This document shows positions 1 through 8,358 of a stretch of 64,000 bases of DNA, one piece after another. Under the pieces are notes generated by a model, which made no database searches, was not told the DNA's origin, and worked only from the letters and a program-made list of their open reading frames with translations. Made by a program: the position numbers and the translations under genes. How positions within the stretch are numbered: position 1 is the stretch's first letter; every line of letters begins with the position of its first letter. The stretch covers positions 124,001-188,000 of the forward strand of contig NZ_VFVY01000013.1 of the NCBI RefSeq assembly GCF_006442315.1, given 5' to 3'. The DNA is from Mesorhizobium sp. B2-3-4 (GTDB lineage Bacteria; Pseudomonadota; Alphaproteobacteria; Rhizobiales; Rhizobiaceae).

Positions 1-2
1 GC

Positions 3-470
3 CGGCCGATCCGGCCGAAGCCTGACCAGTGCATCATCCGTGGCCAGGTTCATGACGCGAATGGCGATTGCGTCTGCCCGAGGGGCACGGAGGTGCGGGA
101 TGGCGCCTGCCGGCGCAAGCAGCCGCAACAGGAGCAGTGCGACATACGCGGCCAGATCCACAACAAGCGTGGTGAATGCGTCTGTCCGCGTGGCACCGAG
201 GTGATCGACGGCGCATGCCGCAGGCCCAGGCAGCAAAGCGAATGCGCTCCGGGCTCGCAGATGATCAATGGCCAGTGCCAGCCGATCTTCAAGCGGCGCT
301 GCCCGGAAGGCACGGTCGGGCGCTATCCGAACTGCCGGCCGATGCGCGGGCAACCGTCGCTGGAGCTCAACCCGGGCCAGTTGCTGCAGGTGCTGCCGCG
401 GCGCAGGCAGCAGGTCGAGCAGCAACAGGAACCGATTCCAAACCGGATCCTGAAACTCCAGCAGCAATAG
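3..470 (+). CDS. Cysteine-rich repeat protein, 5' truncated
   Basis: The reading frame is open from the first bases of the window to a TAG at 468-470, so this is the C-terminal 155 residues of a longer protein. It holds two clear copies and one decayed copy of a 35-36 residue module with the pattern C-x2-RGQ-x5-G-x-CVCPRGTEV-x-DGACR. It ends in a Pro/Gln/Arg-rich tail. The spaced cysteines suggest disulfide-bonded, exported modules, but the N-terminus that would show a signal peptide or main domain is missing. I do not recognise a function. Similar repeats occur at the C-termini of large rhizobial envelope proteins, so this may be only the tail of one. Confidence 0.6.
   Translation, partial: RPIRPKPDQCIIRGQVHDANGDCVCPRGTEVRDGACRRKQPQQEQCDIRGQIHNKRGECVCPRGTEVIDGACRRPRQQSECAPGSQMINGQCQPIFKRRCPEGTVGRYPNCRPMRGQPSLELNPGQLLQVLPRRRQQVEQQQEPIPNRILKLQQQ
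30..242 (+). repeat. Tandem cysteine-rich coding repeat, about 106 bp units
   Basis: Two in-frame copies start at the Cys codons at 30 and 138 (36 and 35 codons long). A degenerate third copy begins at the Cys codon at 243. The copies are alike at DNA level around the CVCPRGTEV block but have diverged at many third positions, which indicates an old duplication. Confidence 0.7.
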
Positions 471-493
471 GCATCTGCGCGACGCCAGACCAG

Positions 494-522
494 AAACCCG
501 CCGGAGCAGTCCGGCGGGTTTT
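494..522 (+). terminator. Rho-independent terminator
   Basis: A perfect 12-bp stem (AAACCCGCCGGA at 494-505 and its complement at 510-521) closes a GCAG tetraloop and ends in a T run. It lies 24 bases after the stop of the cysteine-rich repeat gene and separates it from rpe. Confidence 0.9.
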
Positions 523-691
523 CCTTATGGCGGCGTGCACACCGAAATTGGCGACGACGATGCGATCGCGGATGTCGCAGCACCGCGCCGCCTGGGGGCC
601 GCCGTTCCTGTACCCTCGACAAGTCACCCATGGCGCATTAGGCAGTCGACTGAGAGCCGGATGTAAAAGGCGCTCGGAAAGGCCGTATCCC

Positions 692-1369
692 ATGAGCAAA
701 AAAACCTTGATCGCGCCATCGGTGCTGGCGTCTGACTTTTCCAGGCTCGGCGACGAGGTCGAGGCGGTGGCGGCGGCCGGAGCCGACTGGATCCATCTCG
801 ATGTCATGGATGGCCATTTCGTGCCCAACATCACCTTCGGCCCGCCCGTCATCAAGGCGATCCGCAACCGCACCAAGGCCTTTTTCGACTGCCATCTGAT
901 GATCGCGCCCGCCGATCCTTATCTTGCCGCCTTCGCCGAGGCCGGCTGCGACGGCATGACGGTGCATGCCGAGGCCGGGCCGCATCTCGACCGCTCGCTG
1001 CAGACCATCCGGAACCTCGGCAAGAAGGCCGGTGTCTCGCTCAATCCGGCGACGCCGGAAACGGCGATCGAATATGTGCTCGACCGGCTCGACCTGATCC
1101 TGATCATGACCGTCAATCCGGGTTTCGGCGGCCAGGCCTTCATCCCGGCAATGGTCGACAAGGTGAGAAGGGTCAAGGCGCTGATCGGCGACCGGCCGAT
1201 CCGTATCGAAATCGACGGCGGCGTCTCGCCGGAAACCGCGCCGCTGGTCACATCGGCCGGTGCCGATGTGCTGGTGGCGGGTGCCGCCATCTTCAAGGGC
1301 GGCAATGTCGAAGCGTATCGCGCCAATATCGAGGCGATCAGGACGGCGGCCGACAAGGCCGCCGGCTAA
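692..1369 (+). CDS. rpe: Ribulose-phosphate 3-epimerase
   Basis: This 225-residue TIM-barrel enzyme interconverts D-ribulose 5-phosphate and D-xylulose 5-phosphate in the pentose phosphate and Calvin pathways. The N-terminal IAPSVLASDFSRLG, the HLDVMDGHFVPN block, NPGFGGQ and IDGGV are all family signatures. The expected metal ligands are present as H35, D37, H68 and D175. The length is normal for bacterial Rpe. The ATG at 692 was chosen because the family begins at this point and a GGAAAGG sits 9 bases upstream; the open frame extends further 5' without family similarity. A strong terminator upstream and a long gap downstream make it look monocistronic. Confidence 0.95.
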   Translation: MSKKTLIAPSVLASDFSRLGDEVEAVAAAGADWIHLDVMDGHFVPNITFGPPVIKAIRNRTKAFFDCHLMIAPADPYLAAFAEAGCDGMTVHAEAGPHLDRSLQTIRNLGKKAGVSLNPATPETAIEYVLDRLDLILIMTVNPGFGGQAFIPAMVDKVRRVKALIGDRPIRIEIDGGVSPETAPLVTSAGADVLVAGAAIFKGGNVEAYRANIEAIRTAADKAAG

Positions 1370-1761
1370 CACAACACGCTCGCTACGTTCGAATTTCGGA
1401 AGGCCGGCTAAGCGTTCCGTAAGGCGCCGTCCGAAGGCTCCTTGCGAATCAGAGCCGCGCGGCCCGCTTGATTCGGTCACGCCCGTCCGTTGTTTTCGCG
1501 CGCGACAGAAAAGATGATCGCGTGGGCACACAAAGGATAGATGATCCTGCGTGCATACAAAACACGTTAAGTTTCTACTGGTTGCAGGCCTGTGCGAATT
1601 CGCGGCGTCGACCGATGGGTTTTGGCATATTTCTTTGTCCTAAAGTACAATAACACGATCTTGTGCTTGAGGGTCTTGGCTCGGCCGCTATATGGTACAT
1701 GTACGGAATGGAATGGTACGGACTCGAATTGCCCAACACAGTTGGAGACAAGGAGTCGCTT
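1370..1761. other. Intergenic region between rpe and GntR regulator
   Basis: No convincing gene is seen in these 392 bases. The right half is visibly AT-richer than its surroundings and probably holds the promoter of the GntR gene. It includes the perfect palindrome GTACATGTAC, listed separately. Confidence 0.5.
1695..1704. promoter_or_regulatory. Candidate operator of the GntR/FCD regulator
   Basis: GTACATGTAC is a perfect 10-bp palindrome 58 bases upstream of the chosen GntR start. GntR regulators of the FadR subfamily commonly bind short palindromes with GT...AC half-sites, so autoregulation is plausible. This is inferred from position and symmetry only. Confidence 0.35.
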
Positions 1762-2508
1762 TTGACATATGGAGCTGCCAATCTGAACGATGACCGCACG
1801 GGAGCCAAGAGCACGCTTGCCAGCACGGTCTATCATCAATTGCGTGATGATCTTCTTGGCGGCGCTCTTGAAGCAGAAAGCAAGCTGCGGGTCGAATGGG
1901 TTGTTTCCAAGTATGGGGCGGGCGCCTCTCCGGTTCGTGAAGCCCTCAATCGCCTTGCCTCCGAAGGTCTCCTGGGCCGCCACGACCAGCGCGGCTTCTT
2001 CATCATGCCAATCACCTCCGGGGAGTTGGAGGAGCTGACGCGCACACGCTGCTGGCTCGAGGAGCGGGCGTTGCGCGAATCGATCGCCCACCGCACCGCC
2101 GAATGGGAAGAACAATTGGTACTGGCTCTGCATCGCCTGGGGCGCGCCTCGCGTCTTTCGCCGCAAAACCTCTCTTCACTCAATCCGGACTGGGAGAAAA
2201 TGCATCGTACCTTCCACCGGTCGCTGATTTCGGCCTGCCGGTCGCATTGGCTGGTGGGTTTCTGCGAACAGCTTTCCGATCACGCCTATCGCTACCGTCA
2301 GATGGCCAATGACGGCGGCAGCGTCCAGCGCGACGATTTCGCCGAACACCGGCTGATCGCCGAGAATGCGCTGGACGGAAACGCGGATGACGCCGTCAAG
2401 GCCCTGATCGACCACTACGAACTGACCGCCGCCATGTGCATGGAACGCTTCAAGCAAGACGAGCCGCCAAAGCTCGCCGCCATCCCAGACCAGCGCGCCG
2501 ACCGTTGA
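1762..2508 (+). CDS. GntR family regulator (FadR/FCD type), possible MatR
   Basis: This 248-residue protein has an N-terminal winged helix-turn-helix (about residues 17-85, with SPVREALNRLASEGLL) and an all-helical FCD ligand domain (about 95-225, with EERALRESIAH, HRTFHRSLISAC and EHRLIAENAL). FCD domains usually bind carboxylic acids. I chose the TTG at 1762 because AAGGAG lies 6 bases upstream; the frame stays open to 1663 but without a better site. It is followed 171 bases later by matB. In Rhizobium the malonate operon matABC is governed by the GntR protein MatR, so this is a likely MatR counterpart, but matA and matC are not next to it here. Confidence 0.82.
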   Translation: MTYGAANLNDDRTGAKSTLASTVYHQLRDDLLGGALEAESKLRVEWVVSKYGAGASPVREALNRLASEGLLGRHDQRGFFIMPITSGELEELTRTRCWLEERALRESIAHRTAEWEEQLVLALHRLGRASRLSPQNLSSLNPDWEKMHRTFHRSLISACRSHWLVGFCEQLSDHAYRYRQMANDGGSVQRDDFAEHRLIAENALDGNADDAVKALIDHYELTAAMCMERFKQDEPPKLAAIPDQRADR

Positions 2509-2679
2509 TGACTGTTTGATCCCTGGGCTTTGCTGGCCCATCCCTGGAATTTTCGGGTGAGTGCACGCCGCGCCGCCGGTTGCTGTCTTGACGACAGAGC
2601 CTGGAAACGCGAACGCTTCGCCGCGTGCCGACCTCAGACCGGGGCAGGCGCAAAAATTGCCATCACCCAGGAAGACTTC

Positions 2680-4206
2680 ATGAGCAATCATCTGTTCGAT
2701 GCATTCCGGTCCCGGATGCCGGCATCGGGGCATCCGTTGATGGAAACCGACGATGGGCGCTCGCTCACCTATGGCGACATGCTGGCGCGCTCGGCGCAAC
2801 TCGCGCATACGCTCCTGCAGATGGGTGTCGCGCCCGGCGACCGGGTTGCCGTGCAGGTCGAGAAGAGCCCGGAGATGGTCTTGCTCTATCTCGCCTGCGT
2901 GCGCGCCGGCGCCGTCTTCCTACCGCTCAACACCGCCTATACGCTGGCCGAACTCGGCTATTTCTTCGGGGATGCGGCACCCCGGGTGATCGTCTGCGAT
3001 CCGGGGCGGTCGGCCGATATCGCAGGCATGGTCGAGCCGTCCGGCGCCGTCGTGGTCACGCTCGACCGCAATGGCCGGGGATCGCTCGCCGACCAGGCAT
3101 CGCGTCAGTCCTCCGATTTTCATGATGTCGAGCGCGGCGCCGACGATCTTGCGGCGATCCTCTACACGTCGGGAACGACCGGCCGTTCGAAAGGCGCCAT
3201 GCTCAGCCACGAGAATCTTGCCTCGAACGCGCGGGTGCTGGTCGAGCAATGGCGCTTCACCAGCGATGACGTGCTGATCCACGCGCTGCCGATCTTCCAC
3301 ACGCACGGCCTGTTCGTCGCCACCAACGTCGTCCTGATGGCCGGCGCCTCGATGCTGTTCGAGCAGAAATTCGACGCCGGCCGCATCGTCTCGCTGCTGC
3401 CGCGCGCCACCGTGCTGATGGGCGTGCCGACCTTCTACACCAGGCTGCTGCAGCAGGAGGGTCTGGGTCGCGAGGCGGCGAGAGCCATCCGTCTGTTCGT
3501 GTCCGGTTCCGCGCCGCTGCTGGCAGAGACGCATAAGGCATGGCGCGAGCGCACCGGCCACGCCATTCTCGAGCGCTACGGCATGACCGAGACCAACATG
3601 AACACCTCCAATCCCTACGAGGGCGAGCGCCGGGCCGGCACGGTCGGTTTTCCCTTGCCGGGCGTGTCGCTGCGCATCGCCGATCCCGATTCCGGCAAGC
3701 CGCTGGCCCAGGGCGAGGTCGGCATGATCGAGGTGAAGGGTCCCAACGTCTTTGGCGGCTACTGGCGCATGCCGGAGAAGACCAAGGCGGAGTTCCGCGC
3801 CGACGGTTTCTTCATCACCGGCGACCTCGGCATGATCGACGCCGACGGCTACGTCCACATTGTCGGCCGCGGCAAGGACCTGATCATCTCGGGCGGCTAC
3901 AATGTCTATCCGAAGGAGCTTGAAAGCGAGATCGACGCGCTCGACGGCGTCCTGGAAAGCGCCGTCATCGGCCTTGCCCACGCGGATTTCGGCGAAGGCG
4001 TCACCGCCGTCGTCGTGCGCTCGCCCGGGTCGGCGATCACCGGCGCCGAGATCCTCGACGCCATCGCCGGCCGCATGGCCAAGTACAAGCATCCGAAACA
4101 GGTTCTCTTCGTCGAGGAGCTGCCGCGCAACACGACGGGCAAGGTGCAGAAGAACCTCTTGCGCGATAGCTACAAGGATCTCTACATCAAAAATAAAGCC
4201 GGCTAA
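2680..4206 (+). CDS. matB: Malonyl-CoA synthetase
   Basis: This 508-residue ANL-superfamily enzyme activates malonate to malonyl-CoA with ATP and CoA. It shows the AMP-binding P-loop YTSGTTGRSKG (162-172), the YGMTET motif (300-305), TGDLG (380-384) and the hinge/C-domain GRGKDLIISGGYNVYPKE (397-414). The catalytic lysine of the C-terminal domain is K488 in TTGKVQ. The N-terminus MSNHLFDA and the LPLNTAYTLAELGYF segment match Rhizobium MatB. The ATG at 2680 has AGGAAG just upstream; the longer open frame to 2530 lacks similarity. The GntR gene upstream on the same strand is the probable regulator. Malonyl-CoA decarboxylase and a malonate carrier are absent from the neighbourhood. Confidence 0.93.
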   Translation: MSNHLFDAFRSRMPASGHPLMETDDGRSLTYGDMLARSAQLAHTLLQMGVAPGDRVAVQVEKSPEMVLLYLACVRAGAVFLPLNTAYTLAELGYFFGDAAPRVIVCDPGRSADIAGMVEPSGAVVVTLDRNGRGSLADQASRQSSDFHDVERGADDLAAILYTSGTTGRSKGAMLSHENLASNARVLVEQWRFTSDDVLIHALPIFHTHGLFVATNVVLMAGASMLFEQKFDAGRIVSLLPRATVLMGVPTFYTRLLQQEGLGREAARAIRLFVSGSAPLLAETHKAWRERTGHAILERYGMTETNMNTSNPYEGERRAGTVGFPLPGVSLRIADPDSGKPLAQGEVGMIEVKGPNVFGGYWRMPEKTKAEFRADGFFITGDLGMIDADGYVHIVGRGKDLIISGGYNVYPKELESEIDALDGVLESAVIGLAHADFGEGVTAVVVRSPGSAITGAEILDAIAGRMAKYKHPKQVLFVEELPRNTTGKVQKNLLRDSYKDLYIKNKAG

Positions 4207-4252
4207 GGATATCCGATCCGGCTGGTCCTGCTTCGGCGCGCCCCGCGAAAAC

Positions 4253-5365
4253 TCAGGTGCGATACAAGAGCTCGACGACGTGGTCGGCAATCGCCAGGCT
4301 CGCCGTCAGGCCTGGGCTTTCGATACCGAACAGATTGACGATGCGGCCCGCGCCGTGATCGGCCGGCCCCTGTATCTGGAAGTCGGCTGCGGGCTGCCCC
4401 GGTCCCGACAGTTTCGGCCTGATGCCGGCATAGGCCGGTTGCAGCGCGCCGTCGGCAAGATCGGGCCAATAGCGGCGGATTGCGGCGTAGAAGACGGCGC
4501 TTCGGCCGGGATCGACCGTGTAGTCCACGCCGTCGATCCATTCGACGTCGGGGCCAAAGCGTGCATTGCCGGCCAGGTCGAGCGTCAGATGGACGCCGAG
4601 CCCGCCTTCGACCGGAACCGGATAGATCAGCCGTGAAAAGGGCGACCGCCCCGGCAGCGCGAAATAGTTGCCGCGCGCCAGCCACTGGTGCGGGATCAGT
4701 CCCCTGGGAAAGCCTTCGATGCGGCCGGCGACAGCCTGTGCGTCGAGGCCGGCGGCGTTGACGAACGTATCGGCTTCGAGGCTGAAACCCTCGCCACTGG
4801 CGTCGCGCGTGTCGATCCGGATACCGCCGGCTTCGATCGCAGCGCCCGCGACGGACGTGAGGAAGGCAAAGGACGCGCCGGCGGCTTCCGCGTCGCCGCG
4901 CAGCGACAGCATCAGCGCGTGGCTGTCTACGATGCCGGTCGATGGCGACAACAGCGCGCCGGTGCAGGTCAGCGCCGGTTCCAGGCTCTCGGCCTCGCCG
5001 CGCGTCAAAAGCTCGAGATCGCCGACGCCGCAGCGCTTCGCATTGGCCTCGATCGCCTGCAATCCGTCCGCCTGGCCGGGCTCGCTGGCGACAATCAGCT
5101 TGCCGGCGCGGCGATGGCCGATGCCGTGTTCGGCGCAGTAGGCGTAGAGCAGCCGGCGCCCTTCGACGCAGAGCCGGGCCTTCAGGCTGCCAGGCGCATA
5201 ATAGAGCCCGGCATGGATGACTTCCGAATTGCGCGAACTGGTGACGGTGCCGATCGCGTCGGCCTTTTCGATCACCACCACCTCGCGACCCGACAAGGCA
5301 AGCGCCCTGGCAATGGCAAGCCCGACGACGCCTGATCCGGCGACGACACAATCGATTGTCTGCAT
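4253..5365 (-). CDS. FAD-dependent oxidoreductase, LhgO/DAO family
   Basis: This 370-residue flavoprotein starts with a classical dinucleotide fold: GSGVVG at 10-15 and a terminal glutamate of strand 2 in VVVIEKAD. It continues with SSRNSEVIHAGLYY and ends with an NLFGIESPGLTASLAIA block. This is the layout of the L-2-hydroxyglutarate oxidase (LhgO) branch of the DAO family, which oxidises 2-hydroxy acids or secondary amines. It is the last gene of the nag operon, 10 bases after nagA, so its expression probably follows amino-sugar availability. The true substrate cannot be read from the sequence; a hydroxy or amino acid released during amino-sugar catabolism is possible. Confidence 0.78.
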   Translation of the reverse strand: MQTIDCVVAGSGVVGLAIARALALSGREVVVIEKADAIGTVTSSRNSEVIHAGLYYAPGSLKARLCVEGRRLLYAYCAEHGIGHRRAGKLIVASEPGQADGLQAIEANAKRCGVGDLELLTRGEAESLEPALTCTGALLSPSTGIVDSHALMLSLRGDAEAAGASFAFLTSVAGAAIEAGGIRIDTRDASGEGFSLEADTFVNAAGLDAQAVAGRIEGFPRGLIPHQWLARGNYFALPGRSPFSRLIYPVPVEGGLGVHLTLDLAGNARFGPDVEWIDGVDYTVDPGRSAVFYAAIRRYWPDLADGALQPAYAGIRPKLSGPGQPAADFQIQGPADHGAGRIVNLFGIESPGLTASLAIADHVVELLYRT

Positions 5366-5375
5366 GGCCTCGCTT

Positions 5376-6548
5376 TCAGCGTGAAGCGACAGCCCCGAAC
5401 ACCTTGTCGCCGCCGATCCAGACGCTTCCTATGCCAAGATCGTCCGACAGCGCAACGATGTCCGCCGCCGTACCATTGGCGAAGCGCCCGAGCCGGTGCG
5501 ACTGGCCGATCGCCTGCGCCGGATAGAGCGAGGCCATGCGCAAGGCCTCGGAGAGCTCGACCCCGACGATCCGGTGCATGAAGCGGATGGCCGAGATCAT
5601 GTCGAGGTCGGCGCCGGCCAGCGTGCCGTCGGCGAGGCGCAGGCTGCCGTCCTTGCGGTAGATGATGCGGCCGTTGAGGGTGAACGAGGTCATGTCGGTG
5701 CCGATTGTCGCCATCGCGTCGGTCACCAGCACGATCCTGCCCGGCCCCTGCTTGGCATCGAGCGCGATCCTGATCGTGGCCGGATGGACATGGATGCCGT
5801 CGGCGATCAGCCCGGCCGACAAGGCGCCGATGTCGACGGCCGCGCCGGCGAGCCCCGGCTCGCGATTGCCGATCTGGCTCATGGCGTTGAACAGATGTGT
5901 GACGACGCTGGCGCCCGCCCCGGCGAAGGTTTCCGCCGTGGCATAGCCAGTGTCGGAATGGCCGAGGCTGACGATTATCCCTGCCTTGGCCAATGCGGTG
6001 ACGCGGGCCGGCTCGACGGATTCGGGCGCGATGGTGGTGAGTAGCACGGGCAGCTTGTCCCGCGCCGCGATCAGCATGGCCTGGTCGGCATCCGTCATCG
6101 GCCGGATCAATGCTGGATCGTGCGCGCCCTTGCGTGCGATCGACAGATGCGGACCTTCCAGATGCAGGCCGAGAAATCCCGGCACTTTCCGCAGGGTCGC
6201 GGCCTCGCCGGCGGCGATCGCGGCGGCGGTGATCTCAGGCGTATCGGTGATCAGCGTCGGCAACAACGCGGTCGTGCCGAAGGGGGCGTGCGCCCGGCAG
6301 ATGGTTTCGATCGAGGCGACGTCGGGATGGTCGTTGAGCATGACGCCGCCACCGCCATTGACCTGAATGTCGACGAAGCCCGGCACCAGCATGCCGCCCC
6401 TCAGGTCGACGGAGCGAATGTCTCCGGCGATCGCGCCTTGCGGCAGGATGGCCTCGACGAGGCCGCCGCGCACGACAAGGGCGGCACCGTCATGCCAGTC
6501 ATCGCCGTCGAAGATGCGGGCGCCGGTCAGGGCGAAACGGTCGCTCAT
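5376..6548 (-). CDS. nagA: N-acetylglucosamine-6-phosphate deacetylase
   Basis: This 390-residue amidohydrolase removes acetate from GlcNAc-6-phosphate to give glucosamine-6-phosphate. Visible landmarks are PGFVDIQVNGGGG (56-68), the metal-binding HLEGPHL (E131), GHSDTGY (H197), VTHLFNAM (H218) and the catalytic aspartate in LVTDAMA (D277). Length is normal. Its ATG overlaps the stop of the upstream SIS gene by 4 bases (ATGA), which points to translational coupling within the nag operon. Together with the SIS deaminase it would turn GlcNAc-6-P into fructose-6-P. Confidence 0.95.
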   Translation of the reverse strand: MSDRFALTGARIFDGDDWHDGAALVVRGGLVEAILPQGAIAGDIRSVDLRGGMLVPGFVDIQVNGGGGVMLNDHPDVASIETICRAHAPFGTTALLPTLITDTPEITAAAIAAGEAATLRKVPGFLGLHLEGPHLSIARKGAHDPALIRPMTDADQAMLIAARDKLPVLLTTIAPESVEPARVTALAKAGIIVSLGHSDTGYATAETFAGAGASVVTHLFNAMSQIGNREPGLAGAAVDIGALSAGLIADGIHVHPATIRIALDAKQGPGRIVLVTDAMATIGTDMTSFTLNGRIIYRKDGSLRLADGTLAGADLDMISAIRFMHRIVGVELSEALRMASLYPAQAIGQSHRLGRFANGTAADIVALSDDLGIGSVWIGGDKVFGAVASR

Positions 6549-7579
6549 ACGGTCTCCGTCACCTTGCGAAGGTTGCGCGGCGCGTCCGGATCGAGGCCGC
6601 GATGGCGGGCAAAGGCCTCGACGAACATGTAGAACGAAACGATCAGTGTCAGCGGGTCGGTCAGCGGATGGCCGGTGGCGACATGCGGCAGCCGCGTGGC
6701 GCGATTGGCGAGCGCCGAGGTGACGAAAACCGGCGCGCCCTTGGCGGCCAGGCTGTCGGCGGCTTCGGCGATGGAAGGCTCGGACGCATCGCGCGCGGCC
6801 AGCGCCAGCACCGGAAAATCGGGGCCGATCAGCGCCAGCGGACCGTGCATGACTTCTGCGGCGCTATAGGCCTCGGCATGCATGCCGCAGGTCTCCTTGA
6901 ATTTCAGCGCCGCCTCGTTGGCCATCGCCGCGGACGGACCACGGCCAAGGATGAACAGCGATTTCTGCTTCTCGATCGTCTCGGCCAGCACGCTCATCCA
7001 GTCGCAGGCGATCGCCTTGCCGAAATGTTCGGGCAGGCGGGCGAGCGCGGCCAGCAGCGCGTCGTCGCCGGTCGAATGCGCCATCAGGGCAAGGCCGGCA
7101 ACGGCGGAATTGATGAAGGTCTTGGTTGCCGCGACACTGCGCTCCGGTCCGGCGAGGATGTCGATGGCGAAGTCCGAAGCTCGCGCGAGCGGCGAATCGG
7201 CGGTGTTGGTGACGGCGATGGTCAACGCGCCGCCGGCCCGTGCGGTTTCGGCCATGGCGACGATGTCGGGGCTCTTGCCGGACTGCGAGATCGCCAGGCA
7301 CGCCGAGCCGCCGAGCCTGAGCTTGCGGGCATAGATCGAAGCGATGGAGGGACCGACCGAGGCGACGGCAAGGCCGGCGGTCAGTTCGACGGCATATTTC
7401 ATGAAGGTGGCGGCATGGTCGGACGAGCCGCGCGCCACGGTGACGACGAAATGCGGGTCGCGTTCCCTTATGCCGCGCCCGGCTTCGGCCAGCACCACGC
7501 CGGAGCCGTCAAGCAGGCGGGCGACGGCCTGCGGGATCTCCTCGATCTCGCGCTGCATGTGGGTGGTGTTCGCGATCAT
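6545..7579 (-). CDS. SIS-domain glucosamine-6-phosphate deaminase (NagB-II/AgaS type)
   Basis: This 344-residue protein has two SIS domains and resembles the isomerase half of GlmS (FKETCGMHAEAYSAAEVMHGPLALI near residue 230), but has no glutaminase domain. Such stand-alone SIS proteins replace classical NagB and convert glucosamine-6-P to fructose-6-P and ammonia. The N-terminal segment MQREIEEIPQAVARLL and the motif SQSGKSPDIV fit this group. It is overlapped by 4 bases on both sides, with the upstream regulator and downstream nagA. The substrate is assigned from context, since AgaS-type proteins for galactosamine-6-P look alike. Confidence 0.88.
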   Translation of the reverse strand: MIANTTHMQREIEEIPQAVARLLDGSGVVLAEAGRGIRERDPHFVVTVARGSSDHAATFMKYAVELTAGLAVASVGPSIASIYARKLRLGGSACLAISQSGKSPDIVAMAETARAGGALTIAVTNTADSPLARASDFAIDILAGPERSVAATKTFINSAVAGLALMAHSTGDDALLAALARLPEHFGKAIACDWMSVLAETIEKQKSLFILGRGPSAAMANEAALKFKETCGMHAEAYSAAEVMHGPLALIGPDFPVLALAARDASEPSIAEAADSLAAKGAPVFVTSALANRATRLPHVATGHPLTDPLTLIVSFYMFVEAFARHRGLDPDAPRNLRKVTETV

Positions 7580-8358
7580 GGTCGGCCCTCTTCGCTCGGC
7601 CCTGTCAGCCGCAGTTCAGCGACGAAATCATAGGCGTCGCCCCGGTAGATGGAGCGGGTGAATTCGATCACCTTGCCGCTCGCCAGATAGGAAATACGCT
7701 CGATATGCAGGCCGGCAATGCCGGGCGGCACTTCGAGCAGGCGCGCATCGCCCTCGCCGAGATTGGCGGCCGAGATGCGCTGCACCGCCCGCACCGGCCG
7801 GTTGCCGGTCTGTCCAAGCGCCGCGTAGAGCGAGGAGCCGATGCCGGCCGGGTCGGGCAGCACGCTCGCCGACAGCGAGGCGCGCTCGATCGCTAGCGGC
7901 GTGTCGTTGGCGATGCGCAGGCGCGCCACGCGCGCCACCAGTTCGCTCGACGACAGGCCGAGCACCATCATCTCGTCGGGCGAAGGCGCGTAGAGGCCGC
8001 GGTCGAGCCATGCCGAGCGCACCGCCATGCCGCGCCGCGCCATGTCTTCGGTAAACGAGGTCAGCCGCGACAGCGACTGCTCGACGCGCTCCATGCGGGG
8101 CGCCACGAACGTGCCGGAGCCATGGCGCTGCACCAGGATGCCGCCCTTGACCAGGTCCTGCACCGCCTTGCGCACGGTGACGCGCGAAATATCGGCCTTG
8201 GTGGCGATGTCGCGCTCGGAGGGCAGCGCGTCGCCCGGGCCGATCAGGCCGCGATTGACGGCGTCCTCGATGCTCTTCCTGAGCTGCAGGTAAAGCGGCG
8301 CGCCGCTTTGCGAGGATTGCCTGAGCGCGGCGAAAATCTGGTCGGCGGCATCGCTCAT
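7576..8358 (-). CDS. GntR/UTRA transcriptional regulator of amino-sugar genes
   Basis: This 260-residue protein has a GntR winged helix at the N-terminus (ALPSERDIATKADISRVTVRKAVQDL around residues 43-68) and a UTRA effector domain after it, ending in a conserved FTRSIYRGDAYDF-type strand. This is the HutC-subfamily architecture of NagR/YvoA, which responds to GlcN6P or GlcNAc6P. It sits inside the nag operon with 4-base overlaps on both sides. The best candidate binding sites are the TGGTATT tandem boxes in the nagK/murQ intergenic region. TGGTATT boxes have been linked to the GntR protein NagQ in other proteobacteria, so NagQ would be an alternative name. Confidence 0.88.
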   Translation of the reverse strand: MSDAADQIFAALRQSSQSGAPLYLQLRKSIEDAVNRGLIGPGDALPSERDIATKADISRVTVRKAVQDLVKGGILVQRHGSGTFVAPRMERVEQSLSRLTSFTEDMARRGMAVRSAWLDRGLYAPSPDEMMVLGLSSSELVARVARLRIANDTPLAIERASLSASVLPDPAGIGSSLYAALGQTGNRPVRAVQRISAANLGEGDARLLEVPPGIAGLHIERISYLASGKVIEFTRSIYRGDAYDFVAELRLTGPSEEGRP

